A stretch of DNA of 64,000 nucleotides from Marthasterias glacialis. Its lineage: Eukaryota > Echinodermata > Asteroidea > Forcipulatida > Asteriidae. The stretch spans positions 12,805,110 through 12,869,109 of the forward strand of contig OU452227.1 in assembly GCA_911728455.2 (NCBI GenBank), in the 5' to 3' direction. Below the pieces are notes generated by a model. The model was not told the DNA's origin. It ran no database searches and worked only from the letters and a program-made list of their open reading frames with translations. Positions 1-10,307 of the stretch are shown here, in pieces; position 1 is the stretch's first letter; each line of letters begins with the position of its first letter. A program made the position numbers and the translations under genes.

Positions 1-28
1 TGATAATAGAGTTTGTAAAACTGGCCTC
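1..28 (-). CDS. Possible third ABAT exon, cut by the window edge
   Basis: On the minus strand a pyrimidine-rich stretch ends in TTCAG at 33-29, and the next 28 bases stay open in the frame of the preceding ABAT exon, reading EASFTNSII. The splice phase (0) fits. In ABAT proteins this place holds a poorly conserved stretch before the conserved FxxY region, so the residues neither confirm nor exclude it. The exon continues off the left end. It could also be chance. Confidence 0.3.
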
Positions 29-130
29 CTGAACACAAGAGTGCTGATGTGTAAAGAAAATGCACTTCACACATGAGTGGTCAAAGAATTCAGTCACCAG
101 TGAGGGTTATGAACAAAAGTAAATCTTTAC

Positions 131-163
131 CTTGGTTATATCATCCAAGTTCTTCAGCAGTTC
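131..163 (-). CDS. ABAT: ABAT, second recognised coding exon (33 bp)
   Basis: This short minus-strand exon encodes ELLKNLDDITK. It is bounded by a good acceptor (TTTTCTGTGTATGACAG) and a GTAAAG donor, and is phase 0 at both ends. Joined directly to the exon at 1013-1113 it gives PGPKSK followed by ELLKNLDDITK. That matches without a gap the start of 4-aminobutyrate aminotransferase, where PGPRSQ is followed by ELMK or ELLK and a short helix. The enzyme is a PLP-dependent mitochondrial transaminase that degrades GABA to succinic semialdehyde. The PLP lysine and the rest of the catalytic fold would be encoded off the left edge. The assignment rests on short motifs but on two adjacent, phase-matched exons. 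Confidence 0.7.
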
Positions 164-1012
164 CTGTCATACACAGAAAACAAATAACAAGTTTTGAGGA
201 TGTTTTCATCACAAGAACTCTCACCTTATAAATGGATGTTTGATTGCTGAAAAAGGGGGAAAATGAACATTTAGGAGACAGTTGAAAAACAATTTGTCCT
301 TTTATCTTTTTTTGTCACACTTTGTCACATTTTTTTACACTTGACCCCTCTTGTCACACGCGGCAACTGTGCCATTTTCACGTGCCATCTCAAATGCCAC
401 ATTGCTTAAAATTCACACAACACTGCATAACACACAGCGACATTGACTCTCAAAATGCCGCAACCAAGATTAACGTGATGGTGACGTCTGGTGAACTGGG
501 TCAATATGGGACTTTTCAACAAAAGAATTTCAAAGTTTTGAAGCAGCATCATCCAAAGAAATTGCTTTCCAAAACTATGTGATTCCTTTGCCTATTTGAA
601 ATTTTACAAGGCTAGGTATAAACCTCTTTTTGAGTAGAATACTGGTAGTTTATGAAACAGTAATGTGCTTAATATCAATGTCACAACATACAACTTTAAT
701 AAAATGGCTTAGTAACTGTGTTATTATTATCAACACTTTTGAAGTGTCTCTGTCGGATGCTCACATGACGTATTACCCACAATAGGTCACGTGATGATAT
801 GTAAACATTAGTCGCGCAATCGGTCTATTGGAAGAAGCTGTAGTTGCCTAATGCACAGCAGCCGAAGGATGACACTCTTGTCCCTAACCAAATACTGAAC
901 AAGATGATGGCATTGTCTCAGAGGTGTTCCCAAGGTCAATTTAACCAGAGGGAAATTTTGTTTTTAAAAAGAACCCAAACGTCACTTGGCACTGGCAATG
1001 TGGCCTGTTTAC
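164..1012 (-). other. ABAT intron between two N-terminal exons
   Basis: This 849-bp intron is mostly a copy of the AATAGACCGAT transposon described at 500-829. No coding signal was seen. A 22-bp exon-like piece near 222-243 with good splice sites was considered and rejected. Confidence 0.6.
500..829 (-). mobile_element. Partial copy of the AATAGACCGAT-TIR element
   Basis: Read on the minus strand from 829, the sequence begins AATAGACCGATTGCGCGAC. It then follows the element at 59816-60592 block by block: CATATCATCACGTGACC, then AATAATAACACAGTTAC, then TTTTATTAAAGTTGTATG, then CATAAACTACCAGTATTC, then TACCTAGCCTTG, then TCTTTGGATGAT. Similarity fades near 500, so the far end is lost or diverged. 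It sits in the ABAT intron. Confidence 0.75.
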
Positions 1013-1113
1013 CTTCGATTTTGGCCCTGGAATGGGCGTCTTGATGAGTGGCTCATCATACTCATTCGGAATAAGTTTTCTAACGGCAGCAGCTGTTGAG
1101 CTCACATGAAGTC
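1013..1113 (-). CDS. ABAT: ABAT (4-aminobutyrate aminotransferase, mitochondrial), N-terminal exon
   Basis: The exon (101 bp; two bases complete a codon, then 33 codons) ends in the motif EYDEPLIKTPIPGPKSK. This closely matches the start of the mature GABA transaminase, where an aspartate/tyrosine-rich stretch and P-L-x-K-T-x-x-P-G-P-(K/R)-S precede the first helix. Upstream residues SSTAAAVRKL resemble the end of a mitochondrial leader. The acceptor is TTTGTGCTAG and the donor is GTAAAC after AAG (phase 0). The next exon at 131-163 continues in frame. The leader exon with the start codon must end in phase 1 and lie further right on the minus strand; I did not find it. The product would act in the mitochondrial matrix in GABA catabolism. 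Confidence 0.75.
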
Positions 1114-1248
1114 CTAGCACAAACAAAACAACAAAATATGTAGATTGAGTGTTTTTGTTTTTGTTTCTGAGTACTTTGACAGTTACTTCAGCAGTAGGAA
1201 GTTTGTATCAAGGGAGCTGAGAAATTCTGGAAGGTTGTCATCTTGCAT

Positions 1249-1290
1249 GTTGTGGCCGAGTGGTCAAGCACACCGGACTCAAATGGCATA
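1249..1290 (+). repeat. tRNA-Leu/Ser-like fragment, probable SINE remnant
   Basis: The sequence GTTGTGGCCGAGTGGTCAAG followed by CACACCGGACTCAAA looks like the 5' half of a leucine/serine-type tRNA with box A (TGGCCGAGTGG). The variable arm and box B are absent, so it is not a functional tRNA gene. The same style of tRNA head occurs in the SINE-like fragment at 35235-35325. Confidence 0.55.
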
Positions 1291-2680
1291 TTCATTTACC
1301 TAATAACTTTACGTTTTCAGAAGCAACGTATCTCAACATGCATTGGTTTGTACACAGGGCTCTACGAACAATGCTTGTTTTTCTTTTTCACACAGTGATA
1401 CATAGCGTCACTGACACCACGAAGTAACACACACGTAGATACCAGTAAAAAAGTAGTAATCAGAGAAAACGGCGTCTAAAGCTGAACGCTTTTTAAAACG
1501 CCACTATCCTTTAAAATTTCAGAGTGTTTTCAACTGGTTTTCTTATTGTGGACTCTGGATGCTTTGAACTTGATTAACATACTGCTTTTGTCCGCTTTGC
1601 ATTCTAAATTAACAAGCAATGAAGGAAGAAAGGTGTGTGCTAGTTAGTGAAACCGAAAAAGAAGCATAATAGACTATTTCCGTTTTCACGAAGTAGCACA
1701 TTCCAATGTATTACAATGTAAACTTGTGGGCGCACGCGCATGTCCTTCGCACAAGTCGGGTGCTACTTCGTGAAATTGTTTTGTTCACATTTTGAGTATG
1801 GCGCGCGCCGTGCATTTCAACGGTAAATAGAACTTGTGTGCTAGTTCGTGAAAACGAAGATTGTCACTTTCGGGCAAATGTTGCCATACATAATTCTTAT
1901 AATTAAAAAAGAAAAGCTCTTGAAGCTTTGATACTTAATGAAATTGTAGGGCATGACGAATGTTGTATAAACATGTAAAAACTGAAAACTGAAAAAAATT
2001 TGGTTTTGTACACAAGGTGCTAGTTCGTGGTGTCGGTGACGATATGTTTAAAAATCATTAACACATCATACAGGTGCATGATTGAAAACTAAGGAGGTCA
2101 TTTCATACCGAAGTCATTTCGTACCCATTCATTACTATGTTGCACAAAAGAGATTAAGCCTCAAAAAGCCCCCAGAAAACGAGTTTCACTCTGGCAATTG
2201 CGGGACTAGATTTTGTTCACAGATTTAGAAACAAAAATTACCAGAGAGAGAGAGAGTATAATCTGAAACGTTCTGAAATGGAAATGCCGTCAAAGTAGGC
2301 TAAAATTTATGACTTGCCATCGCAAAACTACCTCTTGGCGTGTAGCATGCTATTGCCAGCCTTTCTCCAAGGCGGTCAATCCGGTCATTGTGGTTTAGTC
2401 TACTGCGTGTCATGTTTGTCACTGTGCTATGAACCCTGGGTTGGTACAAAACGACTTGGGTACGAAACGACCGACATGAAAACACTGTGACAATTCTGTA
2501 CAAATAAAGAAGTCGGCTTTATTTTGGTATTACATTTTTTGGTTAAATTGTAGGCAGTCTCTGAAACAGCAGTTTGAAAAATGGTTCAACTTCAAATGAG
2601 ATTTTCTCTCCACTGAATTTTGGCTGTGGAGCACAAATCTCTACGACGGGTTTATGGTTCATGACTTAATAGCCCCAGAC

Positions 2681-2925
2681 CTAGACCCAGTAACTGGGGC
2701 GCTGTACTCCTTTTTTGAGATTTTTGACATTATCTGTCGTACTAGCTAGTACGACCAATAAAGTGAAAATCTCAAAAGAAGGCCTACAGCGCCCTAGACC
2801 CAGTAACTGGGGGTGCTGTACTCCTTTTTTGAGATTTTGACGTTATCGGTCGTACTAGCTAGTACGACCGATAATGTAAAAAAAAATATTAAAAAGGAGT
2901 ACAGCGTCCCAGTTACTGGGTCTAG
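2681..2925. mobile_element. Two overlapping palindromic (foldback) MITE copies
   Basis: Two copies in tandem each start with CTAGACCCAGTAACTGGG and a GCTGTACTCC stretch, run into the same central palindrome GTCGTACTAGCTAGTACGAC (2736-2755 and inside 2843-2874), and end with the inverted arm. In the second copy the central palindrome is perfect over 32 bp and the right arm returns as GGAGTACAGCG to CTGGGTCTAG at 2925. The first copy's right arm stops at GCGCCCTAG, where the second copy's left arm begins. Confidence 0.85.
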
Positions 2926-3812
2926 GGTCTTAATTAATAATAATGTAACACTATCCAGCAAAGCAGTAAAGTTTTTACAAAGCACATAATTTAGGTACAG
3001 AAAAAGGTAAAAATTAAAGAGGGTTTTTAATCACCTCGTGAGCATCTTGCAAGAGTTAACGGTCCTGTCAAAGCATCAAGTCTGGTTCCATAAGAAATAA
3101 TCTTCAGCATTACAGACATCTTTAGCTGACGCCAATAAATTAAGCTGTGCTGTTGTGTACAAAATGTTTGAAGAACGATTATTATGGTAAGACAGTGAGC
3201 CCCAGGTGGCTTTAAAATTCACAACTCACAACAAATTGACGTTAGTGCACCGTTCACAGGGAGCCCTTCTTTACCAGCGAACACGGCAGTCTAGCTGTTG
3301 TTGCATTCAGAGTCATGGACCGTGTACGAGAGCGTTTTTGTTCACATTTTTCGTTTCAGCTAGTTCGACCTAGTCAGCTCATTGAAAGAAGGGTGATTTT
3401 CTGCTACTTAGAGACGATCTTTTGACCCCGTACTTTCCTAGTGTTTACACAACTTGGCCTTGGTTGACACGATCCAGCATCGGCCTGCTAAGTGCTAGCA
3501 CAGCTCTGTAGTCAGTCCTTCTTGCTGCTTACTATGCGGGCGTGCTGTCATAAGGTGCTGTTTACAACGTGCACGTGCATTTTAAATTATAAAAAGCGCT
3601 TTAGCTACAACGCCCTCTTGTGGTAGATAATTGCATCATAGAGATTAGTTGAATTGCAAAATAATTATGATGAATGTTTGTGCTGAATGAGATTATCTGT
3701 GCACGAAGTAAGTTTTCATTGACAGGGAAAGCTAAAGAAAGTGTAGAATTTAAATTTCAATGTCTCAAAAATACAAGCACAGAATTGGTATTATTAGGCC
3801 TAGCTATTGCAC

Positions 3813-4131
3813 GCCTGATTCTTAATGGAGGCAAAGGAGGCAGTTGCCTCAGTTGCCCCTGGTTATTGCCTTGGTGCCCCTGAAATGTTCCAATAGACCT
3901 TATGCATTTGTTGCCATCTTTGAGGTCAAAAGCAGCATCGAACATGCGTTGTAGCTGTTTTGACCTCAGCACGAGGATGTCCTTTCCTGCAGAGGGCAGT
4001 ACTAAATGTTCATCGTAACACTATGCAAAAGGTCCATATAAAATTGCAATTTCATCATAGAGGCACCTTTTTTTCATGAAGCAAATGCCTTGGTGCCCTA
4101 AGTTGCCCTTTCAAGAGCGAAGCAATCAGGC
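3813..4131. mobile_element. Short-TIR MITE, 'GCCTTGGTGCCC' family
   Basis: Short inverted ends (GCCTGATT at 3813, AATCAGGC ending 4131) bound a segment with ggaggcaaaggaggcagttg and two GCCTTGGTGCCC blocks. The same blocks recur in the element at 17087-17474, which indicates one family. Confidence 0.55.
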
Positions 4132-4532
4132 TTGGACTATTGTTTATGACCTTTTTACATGTACGTTGGACGAAAGTAGAAACTGAAAATGAATGGACAG
4201 TTTTCCATGCCAAACACACTGATGTCAGCAAAATTAGCCATACTCTACCCCATGCTGAACCCTTAATTTTAACCAAATATCAACAACTTTCCAATTCCTG
4301 ATTGCCAATGAACTAATTTGAGAGTTTATTTTGAAATATTTGTGTCCTATTATTGGTTATGAAAAATGTCAGACTTTTATCTTAATTCAGACCTTTTTAT
4401 GATATCTGCCTGTGTTGACAATAAACAGCTGTTATTTTCTTCAGATATAAAGAAATCCTGCTCTTTGATCTACTTCTTTGGTGCTGAGGATACTGTTCCC
4501 AGAAGCTCCTTAAAAATTGTTGAACTCCGGTC

Positions 4533-4744
4533 GTGGCATTATTTTAACTAGACATTTTCATTTGGGGGGGGGGGGGGCAAGTAGGGCCAAAGACTTTTTT
4601 TTGTTTTTGTTTTTTTGTTGGGGGGGGCTATTTAATGTATCGAACCATTCATTTGTGCGTGTTTTTTCCGATATCATTTGGGGGTGGGGTGGCAAGGGTT
4701 CCGAGTGTTGGGCCCCCGCCCCCCCCCCCCTCTGGTAATGCCAC
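4533..4744. mobile_element. G-run-rich MITE with GTGGCATTA ends
   Basis: Inverted ends GTGGCATTA (4533) and TAATGCCAC (4744) enclose a segment with runs of 14 G (4564-4577), 8 G (4620-4627) and 12 C (4719-4730). The inner ends are runs of G and C in inverted order. Short open frames across it are low-complexity and not genes. Confidence 0.5.
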
Positions 4745-5087
4745 TGAACTCCAGGGATAACAAAAAATGTAAATGCCATCATTTCAACACGCCTTTTTAA
4801 ATTAAGATCCCAGTTTCAGACTTTTTTGTCAGCAGTAACTCTATCTCTGTATTTTGCAGGATGGCCTTGTGTCATGTCAACTGGAGAAATACTTAACAGA
4901 ACAGAATCGGTAAAGAAGCCAAGGCTAGAAAACCCAAGAACTGCCACTTCATGACAGCAATGACATGAGTTCCTGAGGAAGGGGCAGGAGTAAAGTGGAA
5001 ACAGCTAGGATGAAACTCTTGGAATGAAGACCAAACCTGTGGCCCAAAACAGAGCAAACTACTAGAGAGCAACTGTGGCCCAAAGAC

Positions 5088-5414
5088 AGTGGCGTAACTA
5101 AGGGGGGGGGGGGCACGTATGCCCCCAAGTGAAGTCTGTGCCCCCCCCCTCCCCCAGTGCCTCCCATTTGAAATCTGGACTTTTGAAATTAAAAATTACC
5201 AGAAAAAAGTCACATTTTATGAGCTTTTATGTAGTAATTTCAATGTTTTTAAAAGTATTTTTTTGTATTATTTACACGCATAATGTATTTTGTTTTAGAA
5301 GAGCGCTGAAAAGGGGTTTGTTTAGGAAAAATACAAACGGAAACTACAGTTTTAATTGGCCAAATGTGCCCCAAAAATGGTGCCCCCCTAAAATTTTACC
5401 CTAGTTACCGCACT
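5088..5414. mobile_element. MITE with AGTGGCGTAACTA ends
   Basis: The left end AGTGGCGTAACTAAGGG (with a run of 12 G at 5102-5113) is matched by the inverted right end CCCTAGTTACCGCACT. Internal segments next to both ends are G/C-run rich and also inverted: gcccccaagtg at the left, tggtgccccccta at the right. No transposase is present, so it is non-autonomous. Confidence 0.7.
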
Positions 5415-5589
5415 ACCCGAAGAGGATAGTGAGGTGAGGATATGTAGGATTCAAGGGGGGGGGGGGGGCTACTTTCTTGTAATTACAAAAATGGATTCCA
5501 TTTTGACTCAAACTTTTTTAGTATTAGGACTCATTAAAAAACTTCTTTGAAAACACCTAATTACCCTTACACTCAATAAGCCATTTAGA

Positions 5590-5690
5590 GATATGGTGGA
5601 CACATTACTAGGGCACTATTTGGGTTTGGGTGAATTTATCTGTATACACCCAAACCAAACAGTGTACCCTTAAGTGTCCGCCATACCTCA
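5590..5690. repeat. Hairpin (foldback) element, about 100 bp
   Basis: The left arm GATATGGTGGACAC...GGGTTTGGGTG pairs with the right arm CACCCAAACCAAAC...GTGTCCGCCATACCTC around a short loop. The arms are about 45 bp with a few mismatches. Confidence 0.7.
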
Positions 5691-6280
5691 AAAAGACTAA
5701 TTCACAAAGCAGGGATGAGTTACCAAATCAAGACACAACAACAAAAGCACTCATTTTTGTCATAATATGAAACACATATTTTAGTTTTTCCTTACTTTTT
5801 TATACTTTTTACAATGTGTAAATAGTGCGGTCTATAAACAAACTGACAAAATAGTTCCACTTGGAAAGGTGAAAAAAGATACATTGCAATTAATGTTACT
5901 TGATAAATAGTTTTTCTTACAAATCAAGAACATAAAAATAACTGTATGAACAAAACAGGAAAGACAATGAAAACAATTTCAAGAATCTTGTTCCTCTTCA
6001 TGAGAAAGTATAAGTGAATCAATTCTTGGTGTTAATAAAAATCAATATTTAAATATTCAAATTTGTCCTGGGTTTGGTGCAAACATTCTTAGTAGTAACA
6101 ATGGTGGTTAACCTGTTTTCAGTTGGGAGAAATTTTTAAACATAGCTTTGTTCCAGCATTTCAGATGTAAGGTATTCTACAGAGAGCAAACTACTAGGTC
6201 ATTTTAAAATTGTTTACTCTTTTCCTTAAAGGGGACTGTCATCATGATCATAGAAGGCCTGTGGCTGTACATGGAGTTAT

Positions 6281-6623
6281 GTGAGAATTTCATGGACAGA
6301 GCATGTGACAGACGAGGAAGTCTTGAGGAGGGTGGGAACTGAAAGGAAACTGCCGGTAACAAACAGAAAGAGACTATTGCAATTTCTAGGACTTGTACTG
6401 AGGAAAGAAGGTCTTGAGAACTTAACAATCACAGGGCGCATCGACGGAAAGAACAGCATGGGAGGCACTGGCTAAGTTAAAAAGTCTAAGTCAGTGGATG
6501 GTGGACAGGGTATCAGAAAGTAAAAGATGAAATGTAAAGGAGCAAGAGATGCTGAAAACAACAAGAGACAGCAAACTGTGGAGCTCCATGATCACCAACG
6601 TCCTGAACGGCCATGGTACCTAA
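6281..6623 (+). pseudogene. Decayed 3' end of a non-LTR retrotransposon (LINE) ORF2
   Basis: In one frame the DNA encodes ISWTEHVTDEEVLRRVGTER and then LLQFLGLVLRKEGLENL, a pattern found near the C terminus of endonuclease/reverse-transcriptase proteins of animal LINEs (usually FLGHVxRKEGLENL). The frame stops at 6473-6475. A second frame continues with SLSQWMVDRV, meets a stop near 6528, and then reads LWSSMITNVLNGHGT followed by the terminal stop TAA at 6621-6623, matching the usual ending of such ORFs. It is therefore a frameshifted and interrupted relic with no catalytic reverse-transcriptase core. The clade is not assigned. Confidence 0.75.
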
Positions 6624-6633
6624 AGAAGAAGGG

Positions 6634-6747
6634 GAACCCAGTTACTGCATGTGTGCGAGCGCTGGCCGTCACATCACAATAATTATAATAATGACGGTGC
6701 CCTTGTGTGAAGGCCAGCAGGTGCGTGCGTGCAGTAACTAGGTTGGA
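6634..6747. repeat. Hairpin nested in the foldback element
   Basis: The left arm AACCCAGTTACTGCATG with gcgagcgctggcc is mirrored by ggccagc and GTGCGTGCAGTAACTAGGTT. The loop includes a palindromic ataattataat. It lies between the LINE tail and the right arm of the larger foldback. Confidence 0.7.
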
Positions 6748-7360
6748 ATTCATAATTCAGTGTACAGCAACAGGCCTGCTATGATCATGACAACAATGCC
6801 CCTTTAAGAAATTTATCAATAAATATGATGATATAAATCTGATCTTACCACAGAAACAAACAGATGGAACAAGATTGATTAAAGTTTGCTTTAGAAATTT
6901 CAAAGAATAATTTAAAATGTGTATCTGTAACACTGGTGCCACAATTAAAATAAGCTGGATAGAAATGGTGCAAAATCCCTAAACATGGGATCTCCTAATT
7001 TGATGAAGTTTGCAAAATCTGATTTGATAGTTTTTTTTTTATCATCTTTTGATATGACAAAAAGCAGACAAAATTACGATACACATGTGAAATCTCTTAT
7101 ATCAACAGAGTAGTATCTTGCCTGCCAGGAAGTGCCCTGGAATGCACAGAGGTCACTCTTTAAGTAAACAAGCGACATGGTCTATACCTGTGTGAGTTTG
7201 ACAAGAAAATTAATGGTTTTTTTTATGTTTTTTTTACGAGGGTGCATTACACCAAAATTACCAGCACTAAATAAGGCACCTGCCTGGTTACACATACATT
7301 CATGATACATACTTATGTCTAAAATTGTTAATGAAAGAAGTCATGAATGATATAATATAA

Positions 7361-7570
7361 ATAATACCGGAGTCTTATATAGCGCACATATCTACCAGCA
7401 ATTAGGTGCTCAAGGCGCTTATTATTGTCATTTTTTACGACAGGTTTTTGAAGTTTTTGAATTATGAGACCCATTTATGTAGCACCCTATAAGGGTTTAC
7501 AAGGCGCTGCAGCACATTCAGCAGCCACTGCCAGAAATACCGGGACAAACCCCTTCTCTTAGCGATAAGT
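7361..7570 (+). repeat. Interspersed repeat ('TATATAGCGCACATATCTACC')
   Basis: The segment contains AATACCGGAGTCTTATATAG, then gcgcacatatctacc and GCTCAAGGCGCTTATTATT. A second part repeats the theme with TATGTAGCACCCTATAAGGG and TTACAAGGCGCTGCAGCAC. This AATAAT-prefixed, 'GCGCT'-rich pattern looks like a common dispersed repeat of marine invertebrate genomes. Related fragments occur at 46720-46810. Confidence 0.5.
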
Positions 7571-8379
7571 GTCACTGAGTTCTTTTACATGCATTACACA
7601 ACACAATTATACATTTTTCTTCTTAGAAGCTCAACTTGTGTTCAACATATTTGGAAGTTCCTATCAGCTATTAAAGCTTTAAACAAAATGATACAATTAA
7701 AATGTCCACATCAATGGAGTATAATTAATACAAATTTCAGTCTTCTTCTTTTAACAAAAAATCAGAATTATAGATGCAAATGATCAGGTGGAGTTTGTAT
7801 TAAAACTGGTGATCAAATGGTTACAGCGACTTCAATGAAGAATTCACACGGTTCTCCATTAAAAGCAGGGGTACTTTTGGTAATTCCAAAAATGAATGAC
7901 CATAAAAAGTTACTTGGTAAGGAGCAACAGAGAGCTGTTGATAGTATAAAACACTGTTTGAAATAGCGTAGTTTTTGAGAAAGAGTTAATTTCTAAAATA
8001 TTTGAATCTGAGTAAGGCTTCAGGCATGAAGCCTTTTTCACGTAATGAAAAACATGCAGTTTCAGCATTTTTCGATCCTTCTGCGTGGAAATAAACGCTC
8101 CAGATTTGGGCCGATATCTCAAGACTGCTAATATCTTTTGAAACAAAATTTTCAGAGCTTAGTTTTATGATATGTATCTACAATTACATAGGATTGAAAC
8201 AAACTTACGGTTCCAAATACCAAAGGTATAAGCTGACTTTAAGCTGTTAGCAGATGTAAATTTTGTAACAATAGTTGTTTCGTTTTTCCTTTTTGATTCC
8301 AGAAAATGTGAACATGAATCATGACCAGACTGCACAACAGAACCAGTGCAGTAGCCAGCTTTTTTGTTTACACTTTTGG

Positions 8380-8530
8380 CCACAAGGGGGCATTGCTTTT
8401 AAGTGGGGGAGGCGGGGGGACCACGGGCTACTTTTTTTTTTTGGGGGGTAGGAGCAACTGGGGGGGGGGGGGAACTGGAAAATTGTAGGGGGGTCGGGAG
8501 GGCATGTGCCCTCGAGGCCCCCCTGTAGAA
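8380..8530. repeat. G-run-rich segment with purine/pyrimidine strand bias
   Basis: GGGGGAGGCGGGGGGACC, a run of 13 G at 8460-8472 and GGGGGGTCGGGAGGGC occur together, closed by GGCCCCCCTG. This is the same style as the elements at 4533 and 5088 and is probably another decayed member. A long minus-strand open frame across it is low complexity. Confidence 0.45.
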
Positions 8531-9001
8531 CAAGAAAAGGGCATAATAAACTTCTAATTAAAAAAAATATTTTAATAATAATAAATTCCCTTTCAGGGCA
8601 TAGTAAAAAAAAATTCAGTCTGGAAAAAAAAAAAAAAAAAAAAAAAAACAAAACTTTTAAAAATCCTTGTGAGACTCCTGGTGAATAAATAACACAAATA
8701 CAATTTTCACAATACTTATTCAATGACTTACTTTAACTTGCATGAATTACTTCTACAAAATATATATACTGCTGTCTTTAAAAAGCAAGTACTGCAGGAA
8801 TACTGTGACCTGGCTTTGATTTACATGAAATTAAAGATTCCATTGCTTTTTACCTTAACTTCATTCACATATTTTGGTAAAATTGCATCGGGATAAAGAA
8901 TATTATTTGTGTTTTTACCAATACCCTGATGTGAGTTAAGCACTGTCTTCTCAGTACTTTCTCATGTCTTGTGAAAAAAAAAATTCACAGGCATATTTCT
9001 T

Positions 9002-9085
9002 GGGTGGGATTCAAACCCATGACCCTTGCCATTCTGGAGCAGATGTCTTAACCACTAAACCACCGAGCTTGCCCGGTAGCTAGAG
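9002..9085 (-). repeat. tRNA-derived SINE head
   Basis: On the minus strand the segment reads GGTGGTTTAGTGGTTAAGAC (box A-like), and then box B within GGGTTTGAATCCCACCC. The spacing resembles a tRNA-derived RNA polymerase III promoter. It cannot fold as a standard tRNA cloverleaf by eye, so a SINE is the likelier reading. Confidence 0.6.
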
Positions 9086-9811
9086 GCAGTTCGAATCCAA
9101 TACTTTAGCAAGGATTTTACTTTCATTTACATACAGTAATCAGAGCTCTTTCCTTATTGAAATTGAAAAATAAAAATACAACAAGTTTCAGCAAACAGCC
9201 AAAAAGACTGCACTCTCTCAATGAGAAACACTATCAAATATACAATACATAATAAAAACAAATAAAGTAAATGGATTTGTACTCTCTAGTCCATGATCGT
9301 AACTTCTAGGAGTGTTCACTGAATGCAAATGTGCACATGGTATACTCACTGTTTGGTTGCTTTAATTAAAGGGCCAATGAAATGTGATTTTTTTTAATGC
9401 AACCCTTGGAAAGGCAGCTTTGTGTCCCATTTAACCTTAATTTAAATGTTAATTTTGACATTTTCATGGGTATATTTGTGCCTTTTTGGTTTTATGCTAG
9501 TGCAAATATCCATATTCATTTGATGTCATATCAGGCAGAAACCTCTATGTTGCCATTAGTTTATGCACAAAAAGTTGACAAAATGTTGGACATTTCGCTG
9601 TCGTACACTTTCTTTTCTTTAGTGAATTTAATTTTTTTGTGTCCATGTTATACATGTGAACAACAGAATGATGAATACCACAGATGTAGCAGTTACTCCC
9701 AAACCATTTACAGATCAACTGAAGGGTTTGCCCTTCAAATTTTTCAGTGACAAGCCAGCTTTTTCACTGGTCCACATTTAACGTGCTAAATAGGTTATGC
9801 AGCGGTTAATC

Positions 9812-10307
9812 AAAACCCTCCTTCTATTTGACCATTCAATATCATCCACTATGGTTTTGAAAGATCGATGCCACAGAATCTGTACACACATACACACACT
9901 GTCCTTTGTGACATACACTGTGTGGACATTTCTTTGTCATCGTGCAGTTACGAACAAGAAATCTTTATAACAACTGCCATTTCTATTAGAGAGTGCTTTG
10001 AAAGCTTCTTTTTTTTGGACACCCAATCCCTTTAATACAATACTCAGTTTTGAGCTATTCAATGCTGTACAATGAATTCTTCCTTTTTGTGTAAAACAAG
10101 AATATCTACTTTGTAAAAACACTGTGTGGACATAAGTGTTTCAAGTTCCTTCACAGTGTGGACATCTTTTGTTATCAAGTCCACACTTCATACGTAGTGC
10201 TTAGTTTTGTGCACATTTGTGCCGCCATACACAACCGTGCGCAGTTGAATGGTTTCACAAAAGTTGGTCAACTCCATGTAAAATGGTCCCAAGAGTAGGA
10301 GGGTTAA
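9812..10307. mobile_element. MITE with 'AACCCTCCT(T/A)CT' ends
   Basis: The left end AAAACCCTCCTTCTATTTG plus ACCATTCAATATCATCCA and the inverted right end (AATGGTCCC, AGAGTAGGAGGGTTAAG) define an element of about 500 bp. The internal block TTGTGCCGCCATACACAACC recurs at 14970-15010 and, diverged, at 16370-16400. Confidence 0.65.

Larger units (their letters stand above)
6226..6807. mobile_element. Foldback element with ~45-bp TIRs carrying a LINE tail
   Basis: TTAAAGGGGACTGTCATCATG at 6226 with ATCATAGAAGGCCTGTGGCTGT after it is mirrored at the right end by ACAGCAACAGGCCTGC, TATGATCATGACAACAATG and CCCCTTTAA (6807). Between the arms lie a decayed non-LTR retrotransposon 3' end (6281-6623) and a second, smaller hairpin (6634-6747). 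This is a composite structure about 580 bp long. Confidence 0.7.

Noticed and set aside
222-243. A 22-bp minus-strand piece with good acceptor and donor that could sit between the two ABAT exons
   Set aside because: One codon longer than a multiple of three (22 bp) breaks the phase-0 to phase-0 join, and the direct join of 1013-1113 to 131-163 aligns with ABAT without a gap.
3268-3310. Minus-strand ATG frame MTLNATTARLPCSL ending at CTG|GTAAAG, leader-like candidate for ABAT
   Set aside because: It ends in phase 0, while the exon at 1013-1113 needs phase 1; a second ATG inside gives phase 2.
4859-4908. Plus-strand 50-bp exon-like segment (TATTTTGCAG acceptor, CG|GTAAAG donor, DGLVSCQLEKYLTEQN)
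   Set aside because: No other exon of a plus-strand gene was recognised nearby and the residues match no family I know; it lies in a repeat-rich stretch.
8319-8723. 134-codon minus-strand frame
   Set aside because: It is produced by poly-A/poly-T and G-run low-complexity sequence.
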